DNA from: an uncultured Bacillota bacterium
GTDB lineage: Bacteria > Bacillota > Clostridia > Peptostreptococcales > Anaerovoracaceae
Length of the DNA stretch: 5,309 nt
Assembly (NCBI GenBank): GCA_946408315.1
Contig: CAMJRV010000207.1
Location: forward strand, 1 to 5,309
Reading direction: 5' to 3'
Shown here: positions 1 to 5,309 of the stretch, piece by piece
How positions within the stretch are numbered: the stretch's first letter is position 1
How the letters are laid out: each line of letters starts with the position of its first letter
Made by a program: the position numbers and the translations under genes
The notes under the pieces: generated by a model
Told to the model about the DNA's origin: nothing
The model's database searches: none
The model's input: the letters and a program-made list of their open reading frames with translations, nothing else

Positions 1-662
1 ACCTTTCGATTGGAATCGCCTTCGGCCTGCTGTTTGAAAAGGCAGGATATAATTTTATATGGGCGCTCTTTACGAGCCTGATCGTCTACGCGGGCGCGAT
101 GCAGTTTATCGCGGTCAGCTTTTTCTATGGCGGGATCGGTCTGATTCAGATTGCGATCATGACCGTTGTGGTCAATTTCAGACATATCTTTTACGGTCTT
201 TCCTTTTTGGACCGCTTCAGCGGTATGGGAAAAAAGAAGTGGTATATGGCGTTTGCCCTTACCGATGAAACCTATTCGCTGCTTTGCGGCAAAGAGGCTC
301 CGGAAGGGGTGGATGAAAAGAAGTTTTACTTCTGCGTGGCGTTTTTGAATCAGTCCTACTGGGTTCTGGGTTCTGTGATCGGCTCCCTTGCCGGGTCTAT
401 GATCACCTTTGACACCGCCGGAATGGATTTTGCGATGACTGCGCTGTTTATCGTAATCTTTCTCGATCAGTGGAAAGCCTATCCGTCTCATCTTCCTGCT
501 CTGATCGGGGTCGGGGGAACGGTTGCCGTTTTGGTCGCCATCGGTCCCGGAAACCTCGTCATCCCTTCCATGATCCTGATCGTGGCCGCCTTAATGCTTG
601 CGAGAAAGCGAATCGAAGGGAATTCGGCGACGATGGAAGGAGAGGAGGATAAACTGCCATGA
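1..662 (+). CDS. azlC: AzlC family branched-chain amino acid exporter, large subunit (5' end cut by window)
   Basis: This is the large membrane subunit of an AzlCD/BrnFE-type exporter, which in characterised members moves branched-chain amino acids (and toxic analogues such as azaleucine) out of the cell. The frame is open from base 3, and 219 residues are visible. The segment before the first internal ATG (base 99) already reads as family sequence: GIAFGLLFEKAGYN, then SLIVYAGAMQFIAV, with the AGAMQF signature. A methionine start at 99 is therefore wrong, and the true start lies left of the window, probably by some 15-25 codons given a usual length near 230-250 residues. Other family-like features are NFRHIFYGLSF (about visible residues 56-66) and several hydrophobic segments in the second half, ending in a short charged tail. 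The stop codon overlaps the azlD start in an ATGA, so the two are translationally coupled. Family assignment is strong; the exact substrate is inferred from family knowledge. Confidence 0.93.
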   Translation, partial: LSIGIAFGLLFEKAGYNFIWALFTSLIVYAGAMQFIAVSFFYGGIGLIQIAIMTVVVNFRHIFYGLSFLDRFSGMGKKKWYMAFALTDETYSLLCGKEAPEGVDEKKFYFCVAFLNQSYWVLGSVIGSLAGSMITFDTAGMDFAMTALFIVIFLDQWKAYPSHLPALIGVGGTVAVLVAIGPGNLVIPSMILIVAALMLARKRIEGNSATMEGEEDKLP

Positions 663-994
663 TCTTGACACCGGCACAATCTCTGTTGATTATACTCGTA
701 ATTGCCGCCATTACCTTTGGCCTGCGCGCGACTCCCTTTATCCTGTTCAGCAGGTCTGGAAAGACTCCGAAGGTGATCGAATATCTCGGCAACACCCTGC
801 CTCCCGCCGTAATGGGAATGCTGATCGTCTACTGTCTGAGAAACGTATCCGTTTTGAAAACTCCCTTTGGCATACCGGAGCTCATCGCTGTGGCGGCGGT
901 TGCGGTTTTGCACCTGTGGCGAAGAAACAACCTGCTGAGCATTCTGGGAGGAACGGCCTGTTATATGGTTCTGATTCAGGTTGTTTTCGTATAG
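659..994 (+). CDS. azlD: AzlD family branched-chain amino acid exporter, small subunit
   Basis: This 111-residue hydrophobic protein is the small partner subunit of the AzlCD exporter. It has about four hydrophobic stretches (near residues 5-28, 45-60, 72-86 and 91-110). Conserved-looking family features are RATPF (residues 23-27), LPPAVMGML (47-55) and LWRRNNLLSILGG (86-98). The length is typical of the family. The start ATG overlaps the azlC stop (ATGA) and is preceded by AGGAGG at 643-648, ten bases upstream, which fixes the start. Both genes should lie on one mRNA. No convincing terminator follows; the next 110 bases lead into a tRNA promoter. Confidence 0.93.
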   Translation: MILTPAQSLLIILVIAAITFGLRATPFILFSRSGKTPKVIEYLGNTLPPAVMGMLIVYCLRNVSVLKTPFGIPELIAVAAVAVLHLWRRNNLLSILGGTACYMVLIQVVFV

Positions 995-1039
995 AAGCGG
1001 GTGCTTTGGAGATTTTATTAATAATCTGTAATATTTACT

Positions 1040-1069
1040 TTGACAATTCGCTTTGGGATGTTATATAAT
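1040..1069 (+). promoter_or_regulatory. Consensus sigma-70/sigma-A promoter for the tRNA-Arg gene
   Basis: A perfect -35 box TTGACA (1040-1045) and a perfect -10 box TATAAT (1064-1069) are separated by 18 bases. Transcription would begin near 1076, giving a 5' leader of about 30 bases before the mature tRNA at 1107. Such a strong promoter suits a stable RNA gene. The transcription start is inferred, not observed. Confidence 0.85.
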
Positions 1070-1106
1070 ATATTCCGTACTGTATAAGGAACAAGCGTAC
1101 AGATAC

Positions 1107-1183
1107 GCGCCTGTAGCTCAATTGGATAGAGTACCTGACTACGAATCAGTAGGTTGGGGGTTCGAGCCCCTCCAGGCGCACCA
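1107..1183 (+). tRNA. tRNA-Arg (anticodon ACG), CCA encoded
   Basis: The 77-base cloverleaf folds by eye. The acceptor stem is GCGCCTG (1107-1113) with CAGGCGC (1173-1179), followed by discriminator A1180 and encoded CCA (1181-1183). The D stem is GCTC/GAGT (1116-1119 with 1129-1132, one G-U pair) with loop AATTGGATA. The anticodon loop CTACGAA (1139-1145) carries ACG at 1141-1143. The T arm is GGGGG TTCGAGC CCCTC, with one G-U pair. Anticodon ACG (read as ICG after deamination by TadA) decodes CGU, CGC and CGA arginine codons. One oddity: the first pair of the anticodon stem (C1134 with T1150) is a mismatch, leaving four pairs. The gene sits between its own promoter and terminator. Coding frames reading across it are not genes. 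Confidence 0.97.
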
Positions 1184-1184
1184 A

Positions 1185-1228
1185 AAAGACATAGTTTCCT
1201 CTCAAGGGGAAGTTATGTCTTTCTTTTT
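1185..1228 (+). terminator. Intrinsic terminator after tRNA-Arg
   Basis: The arm at 1185-1199 (AAAGACATAGTTTCC) pairs along all 15 positions with 1208-1222 (GGAAGTTATGTCTTT), including two G-U pairs in RNA, around an 8-base loop (1200-1207). A CTTTTT tract at 1223-1228 follows at once. It begins two bases after the tRNA CCA end, as expected for a tRNA transcript terminator. The stem is fairly AT-rich, so some readthrough into the gene that starts 27 bases further on is possible. Confidence 0.85.
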
Positions 1229-1244
1229 ACCGTTAAGTATATTG

Positions 1245-1249
1245 AGGAG
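1245..1249 (+). promoter_or_regulatory. Ribosome binding site that decides the glycosidase start
   Basis: AGGAG lies six bases before the ATG at 1256. It supports that start over upstream in-frame codons at 1154 and beyond, which would place the N-terminus inside the tRNA and the terminator hairpin. The protein starting at 1256 also opens directly with a lipoprotein signal peptide. Confidence 0.85.
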
Positions 1250-1255
1250 ATAAGC

Positions 1256-2449
1256 ATGAAAAGGATATTTTTTAATATATTAACACTTATCATAATACTA
1301 AGCCTTACCTCGTGCAGGGGGCCAAGTGAAGAAAATTCAAATCCAATCAACGATGTACCTCCCGGTAAAACGTTGTCAAAGGCAGAGCAGCTCATGGAAG
1401 GTATGACTTTGGAGGAAAAAATCGGGCAGCTCTTTATCATTCGTCCGGAGTCGCTTAATCTTAGCCTCGCTCCGGAGCAGATCAGCAATTCAAAAGCTTA
1501 CGGCGCAACAGAATTGGACAGCCCAATGATCGAATCACTGGAACGATATCCTGTTGGCGGTGTGGTGATTTTTCAAAAAAACATCCTGTCGCCTACGCAA
1601 CTGACTGGTTTCGTCGATGAAATGCAGGGGCAAAGTAAAATTCCATTATTTGTGGGCATTGACGAGGAAGGCGGCTCCGTATCCAGAATTGCGAACACCG
1701 AGGGATTTGATGTAACGAAGTATGAAAGCATGGAAGCAATAGGACTGACGGGGGATAGTAAAAACGCGCAAACTGTTGGCCTTACCATCGGTTCCTACCT
1801 AAAGCAATATGGATTCAATTTAGATTTTGCTCCGGTAGCCGATGTCAATACCAATCCGGACAATATTGTGATTGGAAATCGTTCTTTTGGCAGTGATCCT
1901 GTCCTGGTAGCCCAAATGGTATCTGCAGAAATTGATGGACTTCATGAAGCAGGCGTAATGAGTTGTATAAAGCACTTCCCCGGTCATGGAGATACAAAAG
2001 GAGATACTCATAAGGGATTTGTATCTACGGAAAAGACATGGGAAGAACTAAAGCAATGCGAGTTAATTCCGTTTGCGAATGCCTCCGGACATACCGATAT
2101 GGTTATGATTTCGCATATTACAGCCCCCAATGTAACCTCCGATGGGCTTCCATCGTCTCTCTCCAAAGAAATGATTGAAGGCAAGCTGCGCAAAGAGTTG
2201 GATTATGACGGCGTGGTGATCACCGATTCGATGGCAATGCGCGCCATTACAGAGGCATATACATCTGGTGAAGCCGCTGTTAAATCTATTTTAGGAGGAG
2301 TGGATATTATCTTAATGCCTGAAAATTTTGTAGAAGCTTATAATGGAATTTATGATGCCGTTAAAAGCGGAACGATCAGTGAAAAGCGGATTGATGAGAG
2401 TGTGTTGCGTATTTTATCGTTAAAAGAAAAATATGGTTTACTCAAATAG
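1256..2449 (+). CDS. nagZ: Lipoprotein beta-N-acetylglucosaminidase, glycoside hydrolase family 3 (NagZ-like)
   Basis: This 397-residue GH3 enzyme is expected to remove non-reducing GlcNAc from muropeptides or related glycans during cell-wall turnover. It opens with a lipoprotein signal: MKR, a hydrophobic run (residues 4-17) and lipobox LTSC with Cys20. It should therefore be anchored on the outer face of the membrane, as for the secreted Bacillus enzyme and unlike cytoplasmic NagZ of Gram-negatives. The single TIM-barrel domain covers roughly residues 42-395. Key motifs are GGVVIF (101-106), IDEEGG (135-140), GNRSFG (207-212), and KHFPGHGDT followed by DTH (239-252). In the last, the Asp250-His252 pair matches the NagZ acid/base dyad; the nucleophile Asp324 lies in VITDSMAM. 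No second GH3 C-terminal domain is present, as usual for the short NagZ type. The start is set by AGGAG at 1245-1249. Base composition looks AT-richer than the flanking genes. No promoter is visible in the 27 bases after the tRNA terminator, so expression may depend on readthrough. Confidence 0.92.
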   Translation: MKRIFFNILTLIIILSLTSCRGPSEENSNPINDVPPGKTLSKAEQLMEGMTLEEKIGQLFIIRPESLNLSLAPEQISNSKAYGATELDSPMIESLERYPVGGVVIFQKNILSPTQLTGFVDEMQGQSKIPLFVGIDEEGGSVSRIANTEGFDVTKYESMEAIGLTGDSKNAQTVGLTIGSYLKQYGFNLDFAPVADVNTNPDNIVIGNRSFGSDPVLVAQMVSAEIDGLHEAGVMSCIKHFPGHGDTKGDTHKGFVSTEKTWEELKQCELIPFANASGHTDMVMISHITAPNVTSDGLPSSLSKEMIEGKLRKELDYDGVVITDSMAMRAITEAYTSGEAAVKSILGGVDIILMPENFVEAYNGIYDAVKSGTISEKRIDESVLRILSLKEKYGLLK

Positions 2450-2490
2450 ATCTTTTGAGTATGGTTAGGTCATGAAAACAGGCCTGTCGA

Positions 2491-2496
2491 AAGGAG
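2491..2496 (+). promoter_or_regulatory. Candidate ribosome binding site for the permease
   Basis: AAGGAG ends 14 bases before the ATG at 2511, which is longer than usual. The alternative in-frame ATG at 2472 has no good purine-rich site upstream, only a weak GGT-containing stretch. The site therefore favours 2511 without proving it. Confidence 0.5.
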
Positions 2497-2510
2497 CAAA
2501 AAGAAATACT

Positions 2511-3848
2511 ATGGAAAGCAATCAAGGACTTAAGAAGAATCTAGGCGTTGCAACGTCTATGTCGATCGTGGTAGGCTGCGTCATTGGTGCGGGCGTGTTT
2601 TTCAAGCCGTATGCTATTTATCAGGCCACAGGAGGGGCTCCCGGTATGGGAATGCTGGCCTGGATCATCGGCGGTATTGCCAGTATCGTGGCTGCGCTCA
2701 CCTTTGCCGAGGTGGCGGTGCTGATTCCCAGAACAGGCGGCATGGTGGCGTATCTGGGCGAGGTCTATAATGAACGGATCGGTTTTCTCGCCGGCTGGAT
2801 GCAGACGGTGATTTTTTATCCCGCATTCCTGGCGGGGTACGGCGTCAAGGTAGGTTCCGAGCTGAGCGCCTATCTGGGCAAGCAGTACGCTCTGCCGATC
2901 GCGATGGCGGTGATTATCGCCATGGTGGTCCTGAACACTTTGGGCTCCAAAACCGCGGGGGGAATTCAGGTGGTCTCTACCATATGCAAATTGATCCCGC
3001 TGTTCCTTCTGATGATTTTTGGCTTTCTTCTCGGAAGCGGAGATCATCCTGTCTTTACGCCCCTGGTGGCAGAGGGCAAAAATGCGGGCGCTGTCCTGGG
3101 CTCCACGCTGTTGGCCGTTCTCTTTGCCTTTGAAGGCTGGACCAATGTAGGCGCTATCGCAGGCGAGATGAAGAACCCCGGCAGGGACCTGCCCCGGGCG
3201 ATCGTGGGAGGCGTGTCCATCATTATGGGTGTGTACTTCCTGATCAACATGGCGTATCTGTGGGTGCTGCCTGCGGATCAGCTGATGAATCTGGAATCTC
3301 CCGCCTCTGCTGTGGCAATGCAGATCTTCGGACCTACGGGCGGTCTGTTGATTAAAATCGGCATCATCATCTCCGTAATCGGCGCTGCTAACGGATTTTT
3401 GATGGCAGGTTCCCGGGTCGCCTATCTGCTGGCTTCCCAGAACACCCTGCCTTTCAGCGACAGATTGGGCAAGCTCAACGCCAACCGGGTCCCCGCAAAT
3501 TCCATCATCCTGGTGGGTTTTCTTGCCTGTCTCTATTCCCTGAGCGGCAAGTTTGATATGCTGACCGACCTGGCTATCTTCTCCTGCTGGATTTTCTACA
3601 CCCTGACCTTTGCCTGCGTGATGAAGCTGCGCCGGACAAGGCCCGACCTGGAACGAAAATATAAGGTGCCGCTGTATCCCTTTATCCCCTTGCTGGCGAT
3701 TCTGAGCGGCGTGTATGTGGTGGTAAGCCAGCTGTTCCTGTCCGGCCCCGGCGCCCGGATGCTTTCCCTTGGGAGCATCGCCATCACACTGCTGGGCCTG
3801 CCGGTGTACATCGCGGTGAAGAAGCATTACGTGGCAAAATCTAATTAA
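2511..3848 (+). CDS. APC superfamily amino acid permease/exchanger, SteT-like
   Basis: This integral membrane protein of the amino acid-polyamine-organocation superfamily is most like the L-type exchanger branch that includes Bacillus SteT (serine/threonine exchange). From the ATG at 2511 it has 445 residues, the usual family length, with about 12 hydrophobic segments. The N-terminal LKKNLG leads into the unwound first helix motif VVGCVIGAGVFFKP (20-33), part of the substrate site in this fold. PRTGG (73-77) follows, then FAFEGWTNVGAIAGEMKNP (205-223), the sixth-helix and loop signature, and YKVPLYPFIP (384-393) near the C-terminus. An upstream in-frame ATG at 2472 would add 13 polar residues (458 in all); 2511 is preferred because it has an AAGGAG upstream and fits the family N-terminus. 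The gene begins 61 bases after the glycosidase stop and is followed 20 bases later by the oxidoreductase remnant, so readthrough or an operon is plausible. Substrate specificity cannot be read from the sequence; neutral amino acids are likely. Confidence 0.9.
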   Translation: MESNQGLKKNLGVATSMSIVVGCVIGAGVFFKPYAIYQATGGAPGMGMLAWIIGGIASIVAALTFAEVAVLIPRTGGMVAYLGEVYNERIGFLAGWMQTVIFYPAFLAGYGVKVGSELSAYLGKQYALPIAMAVIIAMVVLNTLGSKTAGGIQVVSTICKLIPLFLLMIFGFLLGSGDHPVFTPLVAEGKNAGAVLGSTLLAVLFAFEGWTNVGAIAGEMKNPGRDLPRAIVGGVSIIMGVYFLINMAYLWVLPADQLMNLESPASAVAMQIFGPTGGLLIKIGIIISVIGAANGFLMAGSRVAYLLASQNTLPFSDRLGKLNANRVPANSIILVGFLACLYSLSGKFDMLTDLAIFSCWIFYTLTFACVMKLRRTRPDLERKYKVPLYPFIPLLAILSGVYVVVSQLFLSGPGARMLSLGSIAITLLGLPVYIAVKKHYVAKSN

Positions 3849-3855
3849 TTTCTGC

Positions 3856-3864
3856 AAAGGTGAT
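3856..3864 (+). promoter_or_regulatory. Ribosome binding site marking the original start of the broken oxidoreductase gene
   Basis: AAAGGTGAT, complementary to much of the 16S rRNA 3' end, lies four bases before ATG 3869. That ATG opens with M-K-A-L, a common flavodoxin-fold start, but the frame reaches a stop after 15 codons. The intact site implies that the gene once started here. Confidence 0.65.
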
Positions 3865-3868
3865 ATGT

Positions 3869-4340
3869 ATGAAGGCCCTGTGTCGCGTGCCGGGCCTGTC
3901 AGGCCGGCTGGTCTGAATTCGGCTGCCGGTATGACGACGATGTGCAGGAGATTTTTGATAAAATTCTTGCGTCTGACACTATTATATTGGCAACGCCAAT
4001 TTATTCGTGGTACTGTACGCCGCCGATGAAAGCTCTGCTTGACCGGCTTGTGTATGGAATGAATAAATACTATGGTGAAGAAAAAGGCCCCGCTCTATGG
4101 GCGGGGAAAAAGGTTGCTCTGATAACTACCTGCGGCTACCGGCCGGAAAACGGTGCTGATTTGTTTGAGACTGGAGTACGGCGGTACTGTAAGCATTCGC
4201 AGCTTGATTATATCGGCATGCTGTGTGAGCGGGACCTTGGCTATCACCATACTTTTATGGATGGCGAGAAGGCGAGCCATGCTCGCGCATTTGCTCATAA
4301 CCTTCTCGCCTTTTCTTCCGAAGCACGAAATTCACCGTAA
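3869..4340 (+). pseudogene. Flavodoxin-like NAD(P)H-dependent oxidoreductase, N-terminus lost by internal deletion
   Basis: The remnant belongs to the FMN-binding flavodoxin-fold reductases (WrbA/IscF-like iron-sulfur flavoprotein group). The recognisable frame runs from about 3873: PCVACRACQAGW with three cysteines, a further Cys at 3924-3926, YDDDVQEIFDKIL, then ATPIYSWYCTPPMKALLDRL (from 3993), typical of the family's second FMN-contacting loop, and later LITTCGY and DYIGMLCERDLGYHH. The first beta strand and phosphate-binding loop (around GSPRKNG in relatives, roughly 35-45 residues) are absent. Just upstream, ATG 3869 with a good ribosome binding site reads M-K-A-L in another frame and then meets TGA at 3914-3916. 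The downstream frame has TGA at 3870-3872. The simplest reading is a deletion joining the first codons to the cysteine motif out of frame. A GTG at 3942 could start a 132-residue product, but without a ribosome binding site or FMN P-loop. It lies 20 bases after the permease. The family call is firm; loss of function is inferred. Confidence 0.75.
4263..4317 (+). terminator. Terminator-like hairpin inside the 3' end of the oxidoreductase remnant
   Basis: GGCGAGAAGG (4263-4272) and CCTTCTCGCC (4301-4310) form a perfect 10-base inverted repeat. The 28-base loop can itself fold as CGAGC/GCTCG (4273-4277 with 4281-4285). TTTTCTT (4311-4317) follows directly. For + strand transcripts this has the form of an intrinsic terminator, although the stop codon is only reached at 4338. 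The loop is larger than usual, so the call is moderate. Confidence 0.5.
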
Positions 4341-4374
4341 GGGCGGGCGCGCTTCCCATTTCAAAGTGCTTTGA

Positions 4375-5309
4375 TTAAAGAAGCCTGTATTTCTCCAGCA
4401 GCTGCATCACGACGGTGCGGGACAGCTTTTTGAAAAGCGCATGCTCCATGAGCTTTGCCATAACCGGCAGGTGGAGATCGCTCAGCTTCTTTCCGTCCAT
4501 CATTTTCGCGGTGGAGTCCAGGAGCACCCTTACATCGTAGGCGGAACCAAACACCTCTGGAACGCCGCGGTCGATATCGAGCAGCGTGTAGACTGCTTCC
4601 ATGGCGGTTCGCACCGAATATTCGGTGGTAAATACGGTATCTCTCGGCGTTTCGGCGAAGTTGCCGATAAACGCGGCGTTGACACAGCCTTCGGGAACGA
4701 CGTCCGGACGGTCGCCGACGGCCCGGGGCATGAAGTATGCCGTGACGTAGGGCATCATGCAGGGGACGCAGTTCGCTGCGGTTGCGGCCATTTCAGGAAT
4801 CTCCGATTCCGGGACGCCCATATGGTACAGCCATTCCTGGGTGATCTCGATCCCGGTGCAGTCCTTCATCGGCTTCTTGATAAAGTTGCCGGGCACGTCA
4901 CAGTACAGGCTGTATACCCATACGACAAGCTGGTCTTCGGGCTGGCTTTTAAAATGGGGCTGCCGGTTGAGGGTGAAGCTCATCAGCCAGTTGGAATCCT
5001 TTACTGTGACGATGCCGCCGGTCACGACCTTACCGCTGAAGGGATCGCGCTTGCAAATCCGTTCGATATAGGGCGGAATCCTGCCGTCTGTGGTGGTGAT
5101 TGTGGCGGATTCCCAGTTGCTCTTTGCCACGTCGCCGCAGAACTTTTCGGGCCGTCCAAAATCGGGGTGCTGTTTCGCAATGTTTTTCCATAGGGTCCAG
5201 CTTCCTCCCAGGTCGGCGTTCATGACGGCCGGCGTATGATTGTCTCCAAGGGTGGAGCTTTCGGTATTGCTGCCGTTTGTGATAAACACCAGGTCGTTTT
5301 CGGTCAGAG
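4375..5309 (-). CDS. ohyA: Oleate hydratase (myosin cross-reactive antigen family), C-terminal half; 5' end outside window
   Basis: This FAD-dependent enzyme adds water to the cis-9 double bond of oleic, linoleic and similar acids to give 10-hydroxy fatty acids. It is thought to detoxify unsaturated fatty acids at the membrane. About 310 C-terminal residues are visible of a protein usually near 560-650 residues. The frame is open to the window edge: LTEND then LVFITNGSNT (5263-5292), the family's TNGS segment, shows that GTG 5287-5289 is not the true start. Further family features are LGGSWTLWKNIA, NWLMSFTLNRQPHF, DQLVVWVYSLYCD, ITQEWLYHMG, and the strongly conserved FAD-site stretch FIGNFAETPRDTVF continuing TTEYSVRTA (4603-4671). 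The C-terminal tail after VFGSAYDVRVLL is helical and ends in KYRLL. The catalytic Glu and Tyr known from characterised hydratases should lie in the missing N-terminal half. It is convergent with the oxidoreductase remnant, 34 bases apart. Confidence 0.93.
   Translation of the reverse strand, partial: LTENDLVFITNGSNTESSTLGDNHTPAVMNADLGGSWTLWKNIAKQHPDFGRPEKFCGDVAKSNWESATITTTDGRIPPYIERICKRDPFSGKVVTGGIVTVKDSNWLMSFTLNRQPHFKSQPEDQLVVWVYSLYCDVPGNFIKKPMKDCTGIEITQEWLYHMGVPESEIPEMAATAANCVPCMMPYVTAYFMPRAVGDRPDVVPEGCVNAAFIGNFAETPRDTVFTTEYSVRTAMEAVYTLLDIDRGVPEVFGSAYDVRVLLDSTAKMMDGKKLSDLHLPVMAKLMEHALFKKLSRTVVMQLLEKYRLL

Noticed and set aside
1010..1027. AT-rich AGATT/AATCT inverted repeat upstream of the tRNA promoter as an operator
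   Set aside because: Only five base pairs in very AT-rich sequence, so chance is likely. It may simply add upstream A/T content near the promoter.
1053..1253. A 66-codon frame across the tRNA gene
   Set aside because: It is simply the translation of the tRNA and its terminator.
1154..1255. Longer N-terminus for the glycosidase starting inside the tRNA
   Set aside because: It would translate the tRNA T arm and the terminator and bury the lipoprotein signal 34 residues in. AGGAG at 1245-1249 and the lipobox support the start at 1256.
2440..2460. Inverted repeat ACTCAAA/TTTGAGT over the glycosidase stop codon as a terminator
   Set aside because: The stem is only seven AT-rich pairs with no T-tract after it. 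A weak hairpin cannot be called a terminator.
2541..3857. A 438-codon open frame on the minus strand opposite the permease
   Set aside because: The protein is rich in His, Gln and Gly with no hydrophobic core or known motif, and it mirrors the permease codons exactly. It stays open because of the permease's GC-biased third positions.
4361..4374. TCAAAG-TG-CTTTGA palindrome between the convergent genes
   Set aside because: The arms are six bases with a two-base loop, AT-rich, and no T-run follows on either strand. It is too weak to call a bidirectional terminator.
4441..5193. A 250-codon open frame on the plus strand opposite the oleate hydratase
   Set aside because: It is complementary to clear oleate hydratase coding sequence, has His/Gly-rich non-family composition and no ribosome binding site that would support it.
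1..5309. CRISPR array, insertion sequence, phage or defence genes
   Set aside because: No spaced direct repeats, transposase or integrase motifs, terminal inverted repeats or recognised defence domains were seen on either strand.

Overview
The window looks like a piece of a Firmicutes (probably Clostridia-type) chromosome. This rests on strong AGGAGG-like ribosome binding sites, a tRNA gene with an encoded CCA end, a lipoprotein GH3 beta-N-acetylglucosaminidase, a SteT-like amino acid exchanger and an oleate hydratase. No species can be named from the sequence alone.

Layout, left to right. (1) Positions 1-994, + strand: an azlC-azlD pair, with azlC cut by the left edge and overlapping azlD by ATGA; the product is a two-subunit branched-chain amino acid exporter. 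(2) Positions 1040-1228: a tRNA-Arg(ACG) unit with its own consensus sigma-70/sigma-A promoter and an intrinsic terminator. (3) Positions 1256-2449, + strand: a secreted lipoprotein NagZ-type glycosidase that starts 27 bases after the terminator's T-tract and looks AT-richer than its neighbours. (4) Positions 2511-3848, + strand: an APC-family amino acid permease/exchanger resembling SteT. (5) Positions 3869-4340, + strand: a flavodoxin-like NAD(P)H-dependent oxidoreductase that has lost its N-terminal FMN-binding part through an apparent frame-disrupting internal deletion; a terminator-like hairpin lies inside its 3' end. (6) Positions 4375-5309, - strand, convergent: the C-terminal half of an oleate hydratase, cut by the right edge.

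The permease and the oxidoreductase remnant are 20 bases apart and could share a transcript. The other genes look like independent housekeeping or accessory functions: amino acid efflux and exchange, cell-wall muropeptide turnover, and unsaturated fatty acid hydration. I found no CRISPR array, insertion sequence, phage gene, toxin-antitoxin pair or evident new multigene system. The observations most worth checking are the scar-like deletion in the oxidoreductase gene, the compositionally distinct glycosidase gene packed against the tRNA terminator, and the hairpin inside the oxidoreductase 3' end.
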